A program made the position numbers and the translations under genes. Source: Thermoplasmatales archaeon SW_10_69_26 (GTDB lineage Archaea; Thermoplasmatota; SW-10-69-26). Taken from it: a stretch of 22,968 nt of DNA. The DNA lies in NCBI GenBank assembly GCA_003009755.1, contig PXUB01000019.1, forward strand, positions 1 to 22,968, given 5' to 3'. The notes below the pieces were generated by a model, which ran no database searches, was not told where the DNA came from, and saw only the letters and a program-made list of their open reading frames with translations. This document shows positions 14,678 through 21,487 of the stretch, in pieces (the stretch's first letter is position 1; every line of letters starts with the position of its first letter).

Positions 14678-15649
14678 ATGATTGAGATTGCACCGAGAGG
14701 CATTTGGGTAACCGCCCTCGCCGTCGCCCTCTTGACCGTAGCGCTTCCCCCCTCGCTCGATCTGGGGGAAGAGGGTAGCGAGTACCAACTTCCCGCGGAT
14801 CGCGGAGCGCAGGCGTCACCTTCCACCGAGTGGGCGCTCGGCAGTTTCGAGCCTCCCAACCGGATGGCGATTTACAGCCACGTCGACGACGAACGATCCG
14901 CCGTCGAGGCCCTACAAATCGCAGAGAACGTTGGGGTAAAGGTCCCATCGATCGACTACGACGCTTCTCGGGGATCCTACTACGTCGAAGATGGGGTCAG
15001 CTCGTACGAAGTTGTCGTCTACGAGACACCCGATAGCTTCCTTCTCCGGGACGAGACCATTTTCGACACGATTACCGACGGGAAGCAACCGGACCTCCCG
15101 ACCGAGACTGAGGGCAAGGAACTCGCCCTCGAGTACCTGGCGGAGAGCGATCAGCTGCCGGCGGAGCAAGCCGTCGACACTGCGGCCCCGGACTACTACT
15201 GGAATACGCAGGTGGAGGTCAATACGACGACCGATGAGAAAACGGTGCTGAAGACGAACCTCCAGGTTCGTTTCGACCGTCAAGTGGATGGATACCCTGC
15301 ATCGGGTGGCGGAAGCAAGCTCTATGTCCATTTCAGCGACGGATCCCACCTCGCTGGCGTGACCAAGGCATGGCCCGCCCTCGAGAAGGAAGGAAGCGAG
15401 GATCTTCGGACCCTCGGCGAGGCGATGGCGATGGTCAACAAGAGCAGTAGCAATATGAGGATGGATGTACCGCCAAACTGCGCCAACCTGAAGCTCACCT
15501 CTGGGCAGATCGAATACCACGTCCCCGGCCCTCAAAGCACCGAGACCCAAGCTTTCCCCGTGTTCTCTTTCCTCGGGTCCTGCGAGGGTATTGACGGTGA
15601 CCCGATCACCGGAGAGAAAGCGCAGGTCCTCGTCCCCGCAGTCGGGTGA
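14678..15649 (+). CDS. Secreted companion resembling the N-terminal half of DUF6345 proteins
   Basis: 323 aa. The hydrophobic segment at residues 9-24 (IWVTALAVALLTVAL) is a signal peptide or N-terminal anchor. In the middle, LEYLAESDQLPAE, LQVRFDRQVDGYPASGGGSKLYVHFSDGSHLAGVTKAW (about 195-232) matches the PepSY/YycI-like pattern 'R-x-x-x-G-x-P-V-x-G-x-G-x-K-x-x-V-x-x' found ahead of DUF6345 domains, and the end QIEYHVPGPQST...AFPVFSFLG...VLVPAVG matches the 'YxxPxxxxxxLxPVYxFxG...xxVPA' closing strand pair of the same region. I infer that the usual fusion is here two genes, in reversed order. GGAGG overlaps the stop of the preceding gene, 8 nt before ATG 14678, so they are co-translated. Confidence 0.7.
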   Translation: MIEIAPRGIWVTALAVALLTVALPPSLDLGEEGSEYQLPADRGAQASPSTEWALGSFEPPNRMAIYSHVDDERSAVEALQIAENVGVKVPSIDYDASRGSYYVEDGVSSYEVVVYETPDSFLLRDETIFDTITDGKQPDLPTETEGKELALEYLAESDQLPAEQAVDTAAPDYYWNTQVEVNTTTDEKTVLKTNLQVRFDRQVDGYPASGGGSKLYVHFSDGSHLAGVTKAWPALEKEGSEDLRTLGEAMAMVNKSSSNMRMDVPPNCANLKLTSGQIEYHVPGPQSTETQAFPVFSFLGSCEGIDGDPITGEKAQVLVPAVG

Positions 15650-16155
15650 ATAAGGAGATGGCTCGTTCACCCCCTCTTTTTCTGTTCCTTTCCTTGATGC
15701 TACTGTCCCAGGGATGCATCGGGTCTCAGAACGACCGCCAGGAGTTCGCCGATGATCTGGAACCTAGCGTCGAGAGCGTCGAAGTACGCGACCAGGGTAC
15801 AACTGCGACGTATCAGCCCGAAGCGGCCAACGTGAGCTCGGTCATCGAAGAGATGCTGTTCCTCCTTTATGAGGTGCACAACGTCGAACGGACGTTCTAT
15901 CAGGCCAACGGCACTGAAGCCATACTCAACAACAGCGAGTACGTCCGCTTGGACTTCGGTTCGCAGGAGAACATCACGTTGCCGAACTATCGAGGAACGG
16001 AGGTGAAGATGGACAAGGTCATCGCCATCCTCTCCTCCTCGCAGGAAACAGCCCCTATCGGCCGCCTGCTGTTATGCTCTGATCTCGCCTGCAGCCCTTA
16101 TGCCACGGACCGTCCGTTGCACCCTCTGAGGTCCACCCTGAATGACATGCCCTGA
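15646..16155 (+). CDS. Predicted lipoprotein of the DUF6345 cassette
   Basis: 169 aa from GTG 15646, which overlaps the TGA of the preceding gene (GTGA); ATG 15658 would give 165 aa. LFLFLSLMLLSQGCIGS is a signal peptide ending in a lipobox (LSQGC), so the mature protein would be anchored on the outer face of the membrane at Cys near residue 24. The mature part has SSVIEEMLFLLYEVHNVERTFYQANGTEAILNNSEYVRLDF; no family is recognised. Two more Cys lie near the end (LLLCSDLACSP). Spacing and overlap place it in one operon with the two secreted proteins. Confidence 0.7.
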   Translation: MNKEMARSPPLFLFLSLMLLSQGCIGSQNDRQEFADDLEPSVESVEVRDQGTTATYQPEAANVSSVIEEMLFLLYEVHNVERTFYQANGTEAILNNSEYVRLDFGSQENITLPNYRGTEVKMDKVIAILSSSQETAPIGRLLLCSDLACSPYATDRPLHPLRSTLNDMP

Positions 16156-16197
16156 GCGGCAACTCGACGAGTAGCTCCGAGCACAGTGGGCGAAGCC

Positions 16198-16205
16198 CTA
16201 AAGTA
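16198..16205 (+). promoter_or_regulatory. TATA-like box for the winged-helix membrane regulator
   Basis: CTAAAGTA, centred about 28 nt before GTG 16230. It shows that the regulator can be transcribed apart from the three secreted-protein genes upstream. Confidence 0.5.
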
Positions 16206-16229
16206 TGAACGAGAACGGAAAGGAATAAC

Positions 16230-16754
16230 GTGGCGGCGGACGAAGGAACGGATAGCGAGTTCGGACCCGAAGTCGAGGGGGATTTGACGGAACTCCTCGG
16301 CTCCGACCTCCTACGTTCAGCCCAGACGAAACTTCTGATCCTCTCGAGATTGAGAGATCGGCGTTCCACCGGCGCAGAACTGGCGAAAATGCTCGATGTC
16401 GACCGGAGTGCCGTGTACCGGCACCTGGCGGACCTTGATGAGGGAGGCTACGTCGAACGCCACGAAACTGGCCGGAAGTGGATCTACTACGAGCTAACGT
16501 CGAAGGGGAAGACACTAGCGCGGGCCAGCAACCACCTGTTCAAGATCTCCGTCCTTTTTGCGCTCGGAGGGGTCCTCGGCTACCTGATCCTTCGGTGGCT
16601 TGCCGCGCTCTGGACGTGGGAACCCGTAACTCGCGACGTGGGCCCATATACCCCCCGACCCGAATTCCCCCTTCTGCCGGTTCTCAGTGTCCTCGCCCTT
16701 GGACTCATCGTCTTCCTTGTATCGTACCTCCGTCGACGATGGAACACATCGTAG
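16230..16754 (+). CDS. Membrane-anchored winged-helix regulator
   Basis: 174 aa from GTG 16230. An acidic tail (1-20) precedes a winged helix: LLRSAQTKLLILSRLRDR (28-45), STGAELAKMLDVDRSAVYRHLADLDEGGYVERHETGRKWIYYELTSKGKTLARAS (46-100), with recognition helix DRSAVYRHL and a wing ending in YYELT, as in ArsR/MarR-like archaeal regulators. Two hydrophobic segments follow: KISVLFALGGVLGYLILRWLAALW (about 105-128) and LLPVLSVLALGLIVFLVSYL (about 148-167), with an external loop of about 20 residues containing Trp and Pro. DNA-binding domains tied to the membrane by C-terminal helices are common in archaea. It probably senses a membrane or surface signal and controls the adjacent secreted cassette (inference). 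Confidence 0.85.
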   Translation: MAADEGTDSEFGPEVEGDLTELLGSDLLRSAQTKLLILSRLRDRRSTGAELAKMLDVDRSAVYRHLADLDEGGYVERHETGRKWIYYELTSKGKTLARASNHLFKISVLFALGGVLGYLILRWLAALWTWEPVTRDVGPYTPRPEFPLLPVLSVLALGLIVFLVSYLRRRWNTS

Positions 16755-16788
16755 ACCGGGCCTGGCCCCAACTCTGCGGGTGGCCACG

Positions 16789-17216
16789 TCACTGCCGGTC
16801 AATAGGATCGAGGCCGTGACCACCGAAGCTGGCCCACGCGAGGGGGATCGCCTCGCCGGTCGCCAGAAGGACGAGCACCAACAGCATCCCCTCGAGCGGG
16901 CCGCCAGTCGGAGAGAGATCCCCGATCGAGGCGTTGGGCGGGAACCAGGCGATCTCCGGTCGCCCCGAACAGCCAAGACCGCCCACGTGAGAAGCGCCAG
17001 CGGCGCGATCACGCCCTCGGGGACTGCGTCGAACATCGCGGTCATCAGGCCCACGAAGGCAGCCTGCAGCGCAGGGGCGAGCGCGAGGGTGCCGACCTTC
17101 GCGATGGGGCTTCAACGCGGCTCTATCGAGTGCGGGTGTGGTTCCACCACCACGCATGACACCGCAACACGTCCTGCAGCGAGGCCCGCGTATGCCAGGT
17201 TCCCGGCCTTCGCCAT
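16789..17216 (-). pseudogene. Decayed multi-pass membrane protein gene
   Basis: Reading the minus strand from ATG 17216 gives MAKAGNLAYAGLAAG...VVVEPHPHSIEPR, then a TGA at 17112-17114 where TGG (Trp) would fit, continuing in frame as SPIAKVGTLALAPALQAAFVGLMTAMF...VIAPLALLTWAVLAV. Near 16965-16985 the frame must shift by one to continue as PEIAWFPPNASIGDL...PLEGMLLVLVLLATGEAIPLAWASFGGHG and stop at 16789. Each piece is hydrophobic, Pro/Gly-punctuated and protein-like, while the alternative frames between are not. So this looks like one membrane protein broken by a stop and a frameshift. The start and the family are unknown. A sequencing error could explain the frameshift but hardly both lesions. 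Confidence 0.5.
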
Positions 17217-17523
17217 GCCCCGATGTGAGGCTCGCTATCACGGGGATCGTGCCACGTGATCGTCCCGTGGTCGCTGCTCTTATAGGCCACCGCCCCGCCG
17301 GCCATCGCTCCGACGCACCCCAAGCGGCACCCCGCCGGCGGTCAAGTGGCGGCGGCGTCGTGACCATCGCTGCCTTCGGCCGACGGCGAGCAGCCGGATC
17401 TCGAATCCGATCAAAGAGGGGCCCACGACGCTTTCCCTCAGCCCCAGCCCGCTCTCGACAACGATCCCCCTCCCGACCGGTCGCCCACTGACCGATTTCC
17501 TCCGCCCCATCTACCTCCTTCCT

Positions 17524-17614
17524 TCGCCGAGGCCGACGAACATCGGCGACTGAAGGGTCGGACCGAGCAGGAAGCCCCCGTAGGACCCGATCTCCGATCG
17601 AGTGGGCTTCCTGC
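17524..17614. repeat. Two hairpins, one an 11-bp perfect inverted repeat with nested stem
   Basis: TCGCCGA (17524-17530) pairs with TCGGCGA (17543-17549). GCAGGAAGCCC (17567-17577) pairs perfectly with GGGCTTCCTGC (17604-17614), and its 26-nt loop contains CGATC-TCC-GATCG, itself a hairpin. A small RNA, terminator or protein-binding site are all possible. Confidence 0.5.
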
Positions 17615-17728
17615 GATGGGAGACTCTGAGGGAGCCGATGTGAGGAGGAGGACCCCGTTTTTCGCCCCCCTGTAACGTCCGCGATCATCGTGAGGCTGAT
17701 GTGTCAGCCCACTCTGCGGATTGACCCT

Positions 17729-17767
17729 GGGGGCGGGCCGCCCGGGGGTACCGGGGGAGGCCGGGGG
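17729..17767 (+). other. G-run block, potential G-quadruplex
   Basis: Runs G5 (17729-17733), G3 (17735-17737), G5 (17744-17748), G5 (17753-17757) and G5 (17763-17767) with loops of 1-6 nt satisfy the G3+N1-7 quadruplex rule on the plus strand. It lies about 200 nt upstream of the serB promoter. Confidence 0.55.
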
Positions 17768-17962
17768 ACGAGGTCCCCACCGGGGTCCTGTATGGCGGCG
17801 CGTTGCCCCGGCATCATCGACGGGCCCGGGAAGGGGGTCAGCCTCCCGATCGGCCCACTCGCCAGGCGCCCATCAGGCGCGCCGCCAGCGCGTGCTAGGT
17901 CGTCCCCCGTTAAGGATGTTGGCTGGTTGGGCGTGTCGGGGAGAGGGTCGGCGGCGACGGTG

Positions 17963-17968
17963 TTTAAG
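17963..17968 (+). promoter_or_regulatory. TATA box for serB
   Basis: TTTAAG, centred 27-28 nt before GTG 17993. ATG 17981 is only about 15 nt away, inside the region expected upstream of the transcript start. Confidence 0.55.
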
Positions 17969-17992
17969 GCCCCTGCCGGCATGGCGGGCACG

Positions 17993-19222
17993 GTGCCCTC
18001 CGACCACCTGCTCTCGCTGCACGCGGTCGCGGACGATCGTCGAGGCCTGTTGGCCGAGATCTCGGGCTTGGTGACCTCTCTCCGTGGCAACATCGTCCAC
18101 GTGGAGCACCGCCAGGTCCGCGGGATGTTGACGTTGCTGATGCTCGTCGAGGACAGCGAGGAGGGCGGCGACGAGCGCCAGCGGTTGGAGCGCATGAGCG
18201 AGGTCCTGGAAACCCGGTTGGATGGGCTGGGCGTGGAGGCCAACACCGAGGTCTCCGAGAGCCAGCCGGATCCGCCGGTGCGGGATCTGCGCGTGATGAC
18301 GATCATCGGGGCCGACAAGGTCGGCGTGATGCACGCCATCACGCGCACCATCGCCGATCACGAGGTCCCGATCATCCAGACCCACCAGGTCGCCTCGGGC
18401 GAGTTCATGGCGTTCGAGATCGTCGTGGACGTCGGCGGGTCCAACGGCCACGGCCCCGTCGACATGGATGCCCTGCAGGAGGACGTCCGGTCGACGTGCG
18501 AGGCGGTCGGCGTCGACGTCGTCGTGCAGCCCCACGGCGTCAACCGGGCCCGGCGCCAGCTGGTGGTCTTCGACATGGATTCGACGTTGATCCAGGGGGA
18601 GGTCATCGACGAGCTGGCGAAGGCGGCCGACGCGGCCGAGGAGGTCGAGCAGCTCACCGAGCGCGCGATGGCTGGCGAGCTCGACTTCGAGGAGGCGTTG
18701 CGCGAGCGCGTCGGCATGCTGGAGGGCCTGACGGAGGACCAGCTCGAGCAGGTGGCCGGGTCGATGGAGCTGACGCCGGGCGCCAGCGACCTGGTGCGCG
18801 TGCTCAAGCAGATGGGGTTCAAGGTCGCCCTCATCAGCGGCGGGTTCACGTTCTTCACGGACCGCTTGCAGGACAAGCTGGGCCTCGACCACGCGTTCGG
18901 CAACGAGCTCGTCATCGAGGACGGCGAGGTCACCGGCGAGGTGCAAGGCGAGATCATCGACAGCGAGCGGAAGGGCAAACTCGTCGAGGAGCTGGCCGAG
19001 CGCGAGGGCGTCCCGCTCGAGCAGGTCGTGGCGATCGGCGACGGCGCCAACGACCAGATCATGCTCGACAACGCGGGCCTGGGCATCGCGTTCAACGCCG
19101 AGGAGATGCTCCGGCAGACCGCCGACGGCCAGATCACGCGCGACAACCTGGCCGGGTTGCTGTACTGCTTGGGCGCCAGCGACCGAGAGATCGACGCTGT
19201 GCGTCAGCCGGACGCGGGCTAG
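17993..19222 (+). CDS. serB: Phosphoserine phosphatase with two N-terminal ACT domains
   Basis: 409 aa from GTG 17993 (ATG 17981 adds four residues). Two ACT domains come first: residues about 5-85 (LLSLHAVADDRRGLLAEISGLV) and 98-178 (LRVMTIIGADKVGVMHAITRTIADHEVPI), which in this family bind amino-acid effectors such as serine. The HAD phosphatase follows: DMDST (194-198) with the nucleophile and acid Asp, a cap helix region GELDFEEALRERVGMLEGL, VALISGGFTFFTDRLQDKLG with the Ser/Gly motif II, the lysine of SERKGKLVEEL, and GDGANDQIML with the Mg-binding Asp. It hydrolyses O-phosphoserine to L-serine, the last step of the phosphorylated pathway; the ACT pair implies feedback control. Tandem-ACT SerB is known in mycobacteria and some archaea. 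Confidence 0.96.
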   Translation: MPSDHLLSLHAVADDRRGLLAEISGLVTSLRGNIVHVEHRQVRGMLTLLMLVEDSEEGGDERQRLERMSEVLETRLDGLGVEANTEVSESQPDPPVRDLRVMTIIGADKVGVMHAITRTIADHEVPIIQTHQVASGEFMAFEIVVDVGGSNGHGPVDMDALQEDVRSTCEAVGVDVVVQPHGVNRARRQLVVFDMDSTLIQGEVIDELAKAADAAEEVEQLTERAMAGELDFEEALRERVGMLEGLTEDQLEQVAGSMELTPGASDLVRVLKQMGFKVALISGGFTFFTDRLQDKLGLDHAFGNELVIEDGEVTGEVQGEIIDSERKGKLVEELAEREGVPLEQVVAIGDGANDQIMLDNAGLGIAFNAEEMLRQTADGQITRDNLAGLLYCLGASDREIDAVRQPDAG

Positions 19223-19390
19223 ACGGCTGACGTCCCGCAGGCCTGGTCGGCGGCCCTCCGGGCGGCGTCGGCCAGCTGGCTCGTCTCGTACGTGGAGCCG
19301 TCGATGCCGACGCCGGACGGGAGCCGGTTGGCCGGCACGATGGGTGTTGCCGTCGACGACCAGAACCGAGGGCAGTTGTTCGAGAAGGTT
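19219..19390 (-). pseudogene. Decayed coding fragment upstream of the beta-helix gene
   Basis: On the minus strand one frame reads LNLLEQLPSVLVVDGNTHRAG and, after a shift, ANRLPSGVGIDGSTYETSQ...AADQACGTSAV with a TAG at 19219-19221. The related block at 21318-21400 gives LFQQLPLVETVYRNP and SANRLPSGV in one frame. Both seem to be remnants of one lost gene; the family is unrecognised. The evidence is weak because the fragments are short. Confidence 0.3.
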
Positions 19391-19480
19391 TAAGACCTCG
19401 TGGCTGCCTGCGGCGCTCGGAGGCGGGAGGCCCTGCGAACGCAGTCCACGCTCGTCGTCGTGCTCGTTGCCGTGACCACC
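19309..19480 (+). repeat. Promoter-leader block, copy 1
   Basis: Shares with 21318-21487 the identical GACGCCGGACGGGAGCCGGT, then GGGCAGTTGTT, a TATA region AAGGTT(T)AA, GGAGGCGGGAGGCC and the first about 45 coding bases (NTGCGAACGCAGTC onward). The middle parts are diverged and contain small indels. Confidence 0.75.
19389..19394 (+). promoter_or_regulatory. TATA box for the beta-helix surface protein
   Basis: TTTAAG predicts a transcript start near 19418, with a leader of about 15 nt carrying GGAGG (19419-19423) 9 nt before CTG 19433. GTG 19400 lies upstream of that start. Confidence 0.5.
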
Positions 19481-21091
19481 ATCACCATGGGAATGGCCCC
19501 GCTGGGCGCCAGCCAGGGCACCGAAAAGACCCAACAAGAACCGGCAACCCCTGCACTCGCTCCCACCGAGGACCGCAGAGAACGCAACCATCGCCTGCCG
19601 CTGGACGCAGACCGCCCACACGACGGCGTGGACCGCCCCGACCGCTTGGACGACGAGGCTCCCGTGCCGCGGCCGAACCCCAACCAGCGACAGGCCCAGC
19701 CTGCGCAGGGGCTAGCACCCGACGACCCCGGCTGCCTCCCGCACCCACCGATCCGGATCGTCGACGACGCGATGTTTCAGCTCGGCCCCGCCGTCGGCGT
19801 CACCAACCCCACGGCCGCCGGCACCGCCGAGGACCCCTACGTGATCGAGGGCTGGTGCATCACACCCCAAGCTCCCGAGATCGTGGAGCAAGCGCCCTTC
19901 GGCCCCGTCGAGAGTGCCGGCATCGCGATCGACCACACCGAGGCCCACGTCGTCATTCGCGACAACCGCATCGACGGGAACGCGGTCGACAATCCACGAG
20001 TGGTTACCCAACAGCAAGTCGGCATCGACCTGGTCGACGCCGCCAACGTCGCGATCGCGAACAACACGATCACGAACAACGACGACGGCGTCGTCCTCGA
20101 CGAGTCGAGCGGGACCACCATCGCGAACAACACGATCACGAACAACAACGACTGGGGCGTCTACTCCTACAGGTCGAGCGGGACCACCATCACCAACAAC
20201 ACGATCACGAACAACGACTTCGACGGCGTCTTCCTCGACGAGTCGAGCGGGGCCACCATCGCGAACAACACGATCACGAACAACGACTGGGGCGTCGACC
20301 TCTACAGGTCGAGCGGGACCACCATCACCAACAACACGATCACGAACAACAACGACGACGGCGTCGACCTCGGCGCGTCGAGCGGGGTCGCGATGCGGGA
20401 CAACGAGTTCGGAAGCAACGGGGTCCGGATTGGCGGCTATGAGGCGAACCACTACCAGCACTCGATCCAACCCTCGAACACGGTGAACGGGGAACCGCTC
20501 GTGTACGTCCGCAACCAAGAAGACGTGCACGTCGAGCAACCGGCCGGCCAGGTAATCCTCGCCAACACCACCAACGCCACCGTCGAGAACGTCGACGTTT
20601 CCGACACCAGCACGGGACTCCAGCTCGGCTTCACCGACAACACCACGATCGCGAACAACACGGTCACGAACAACAACTTCGACGGCGTCCTCCTCTACGA
20701 GTCGAGCGGGGCCACCATCGCGAACAACACGATCACGATCAACGACGACGGTGTCCTTCTCTACAGGTCGAGCGGGACCACCATCGCGACCAACACGATC
20801 ACGAACAACAACGACGACGGCGTCGACCTCTACGACTCGAGCGGGGTGGAGGTCCACCAGAACAACATCCACGACAACGACGACTTCGGCCTCGAGGTGT
20901 TCGCCGGCGACACCGTCCACGCCGAGAACAACTGGTGGGGCGCCGCCAACGGCCCATCTGGCGGCGAGACCGATGCCTGCACCGATGCCAACGCCGACGG
21001 CGACGGCGACGCGATCACCACCGACGACGCCGAGGTGTGCTTCGACCCGTGGCGAACCAGCCCGAACCCCGACGCGGGCGCAGGCGGCTAA
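19433..21091 (+). CDS. Secreted parallel beta-helix (NosD-like) surface protein
   Basis: 552 aa if started at CTG 19433; GTG 19400 (563 aa) is the nearest standard start but lies before the predicted transcript start. I prefer 19433 because the sister gene has ATG at exactly this codon in the same context. Signal peptide: RTQSTLVVVLVAVTTITMGMA. A spacer rich in Pro/Asp leads to IRIVDDAMFQLGP...TAEDPYVIEGWCI, the usual entry of NosD/PbH1 proteins. About nine 22-residue PbH1 rungs follow (NNTITNNDDGV...SSGTTI) in two blocks, interrupted by VYVRNQEDVHVEQPAGQVIL, a typical NosD insert. The C-terminus has ENNWWGAANGPSGG. It is probably a cell-surface or extracellular carbohydrate- or metal-interacting protein; no nos genes are near, so a role in nitrous oxide reduction is not implied. 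No C-terminal anchor is seen. Confidence 0.88.
   Translation: MRTQSTLVVVLVAVTTITMGMAPLGASQGTEKTQQEPATPALAPTEDRRERNHRLPLDADRPHDGVDRPDRLDDEAPVPRPNPNQRQAQPAQGLAPDDPGCLPHPPIRIVDDAMFQLGPAVGVTNPTAAGTAEDPYVIEGWCITPQAPEIVEQAPFGPVESAGIAIDHTEAHVVIRDNRIDGNAVDNPRVVTQQQVGIDLVDAANVAIANNTITNNDDGVVLDESSGTTIANNTITNNNDWGVYSYRSSGTTITNNTITNNDFDGVFLDESSGATIANNTITNNDWGVDLYRSSGTTITNNTITNNNDDGVDLGASSGVAMRDNEFGSNGVRIGGYEANHYQHSIQPSNTVNGEPLVYVRNQEDVHVEQPAGQVILANTTNATVENVDVSDTSTGLQLGFTDNTTIANNTVTNNNFDGVLLYESSGATIANNTITINDDGVLLYRSSGTTIATNTITNNNDDGVDLYDSSGVEVHQNNIHDNDDFGLEVFAGDTVHAENNWWGAANGPSGGETDACTDANADGDGDAITTDDAEVCFDPWRTSPNPDAGAGG
20035..20860 (+). repeat. Near-identical 60-66 bp coding repeats in the beta-helix gene
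   Basis: Units contain AACAACACGATCACGAACAA; the word ACGATCACGAACAAC occurs six times exactly, with variants. Two blocks (about 20035-20400 and 20640-20860) flank a non-repetitive insert. Such DNA-level identity favours slippage and recombination. Confidence 0.8.
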
Positions 21092-21363
21092 CGACGGGCT
21101 CCGCGAAGCTCGCCCGGCCGATCGACGAGGACGAGCCCCACGCCGTTGCCCACGTCGAGCGCCGCGAGGACGGGCACGGGCACGCAGCCAGCAAGCTCGA
21201 GGACGTCTTCGACGCGAAGGGCCTGGCGCTGACCCAGGCGCGCAAGGGCCCCACGCGGTCGATGGACCTATTGAGCGCGGACAGGGGGGAGCGGGGCGGG
21301 TGGATCCGTCGATCCCGGACGCCGGACGGGAGCCGGTTCGCGGAGACGGTGGGGTTGCGGTAG
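21092..21363 (+). pseudogene. Degraded coding remnant between the two surface-protein genes
   Basis: One plus-strand frame reads KLARPIDEDEPHAVAHVERR, GHAASKLEDVFDAKGLALTQ, ARKGPTRSMDLLSADR and stops at 21363. Its acidic, balanced composition is protein-like, but there is no start codon or promoter of its own after the stop at 21089, so it appears to be a fragment of a lost gene. The family is unrecognised. The whole 348-bp gap 21092-21439 otherwise holds only the second promoter-leader block. Confidence 0.3.
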
Positions 21364-21487
21364 ACGGTCTCAACCAGGGGCAGTTGTTGGAAAAGGTTAA
21401 CACCCCGCTACTGTCTCCGGCCCTTGGAGGCGGGAGGCCATGCGAACGCAGTCGACGCTCGTCGTTGTGCTAGTTGCCGTGATCACC
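21318..21487 (+). repeat. Promoter-leader block, copy 2
   Basis: Second copy of the block at 19309-19480, 2009 bp downstream, same orientation. It ends inside the signal-peptide coding sequence of the AGNDTY-repeat gene. Confidence 0.75.
21395..21402 (+). promoter_or_regulatory. TATA-like box for the AGNDTY-repeat surface protein
   Basis: GGTTAACA, predicting a transcript start near 21425 and a 15-nt leader with GGAGG before ATG 21440, matching the geometry of copy 1. Confidence 0.45.

Larger units (their letters stand above)
17217..17962. other. Non-coding stretch between the decayed gene and serB
   Basis: About 750 bp without a gene that I can support. It holds a TATA-like CCTATAAGAG facing left (17277-17286), two nested or adjacent hairpins (17524-17614), a T5 tract (about 17660) and a G-run block (17729-17767). 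Open frames here are Arg/Gly/Pro-rich and lack the acidic composition of real genes; the in-frame extension of serB up to GTG 17690 belongs to this class. Confidence 0.5.

Noticed and set aside
16687-17259. Plus-strand 190-codon frame over the decayed gene
   Set aside because: Starts inside the winged-helix gene in another frame, lacks a promoter and is Arg/Pro-rich.
17690-17992. N-terminal extension of serB to GTG 17690
   Set aside because: It crosses the TATA box and the G-run block, and codes for Gly/Pro/Arg-rich sequence unlike ACT domains.
20035-20860. CRISPR array suspected from regular 60-66 bp repeats
   Set aside because: The repeats lie in frame inside a secreted beta-helix protein, and the 'spacers' are coding parts of the same rung.
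19433-21091. Role in nitrous oxide reduction suggested by NosD similarity
   Set aside because: The similarity is to generic PbH1 beta-helix rungs; no nos genes or copper proteins are nearby.
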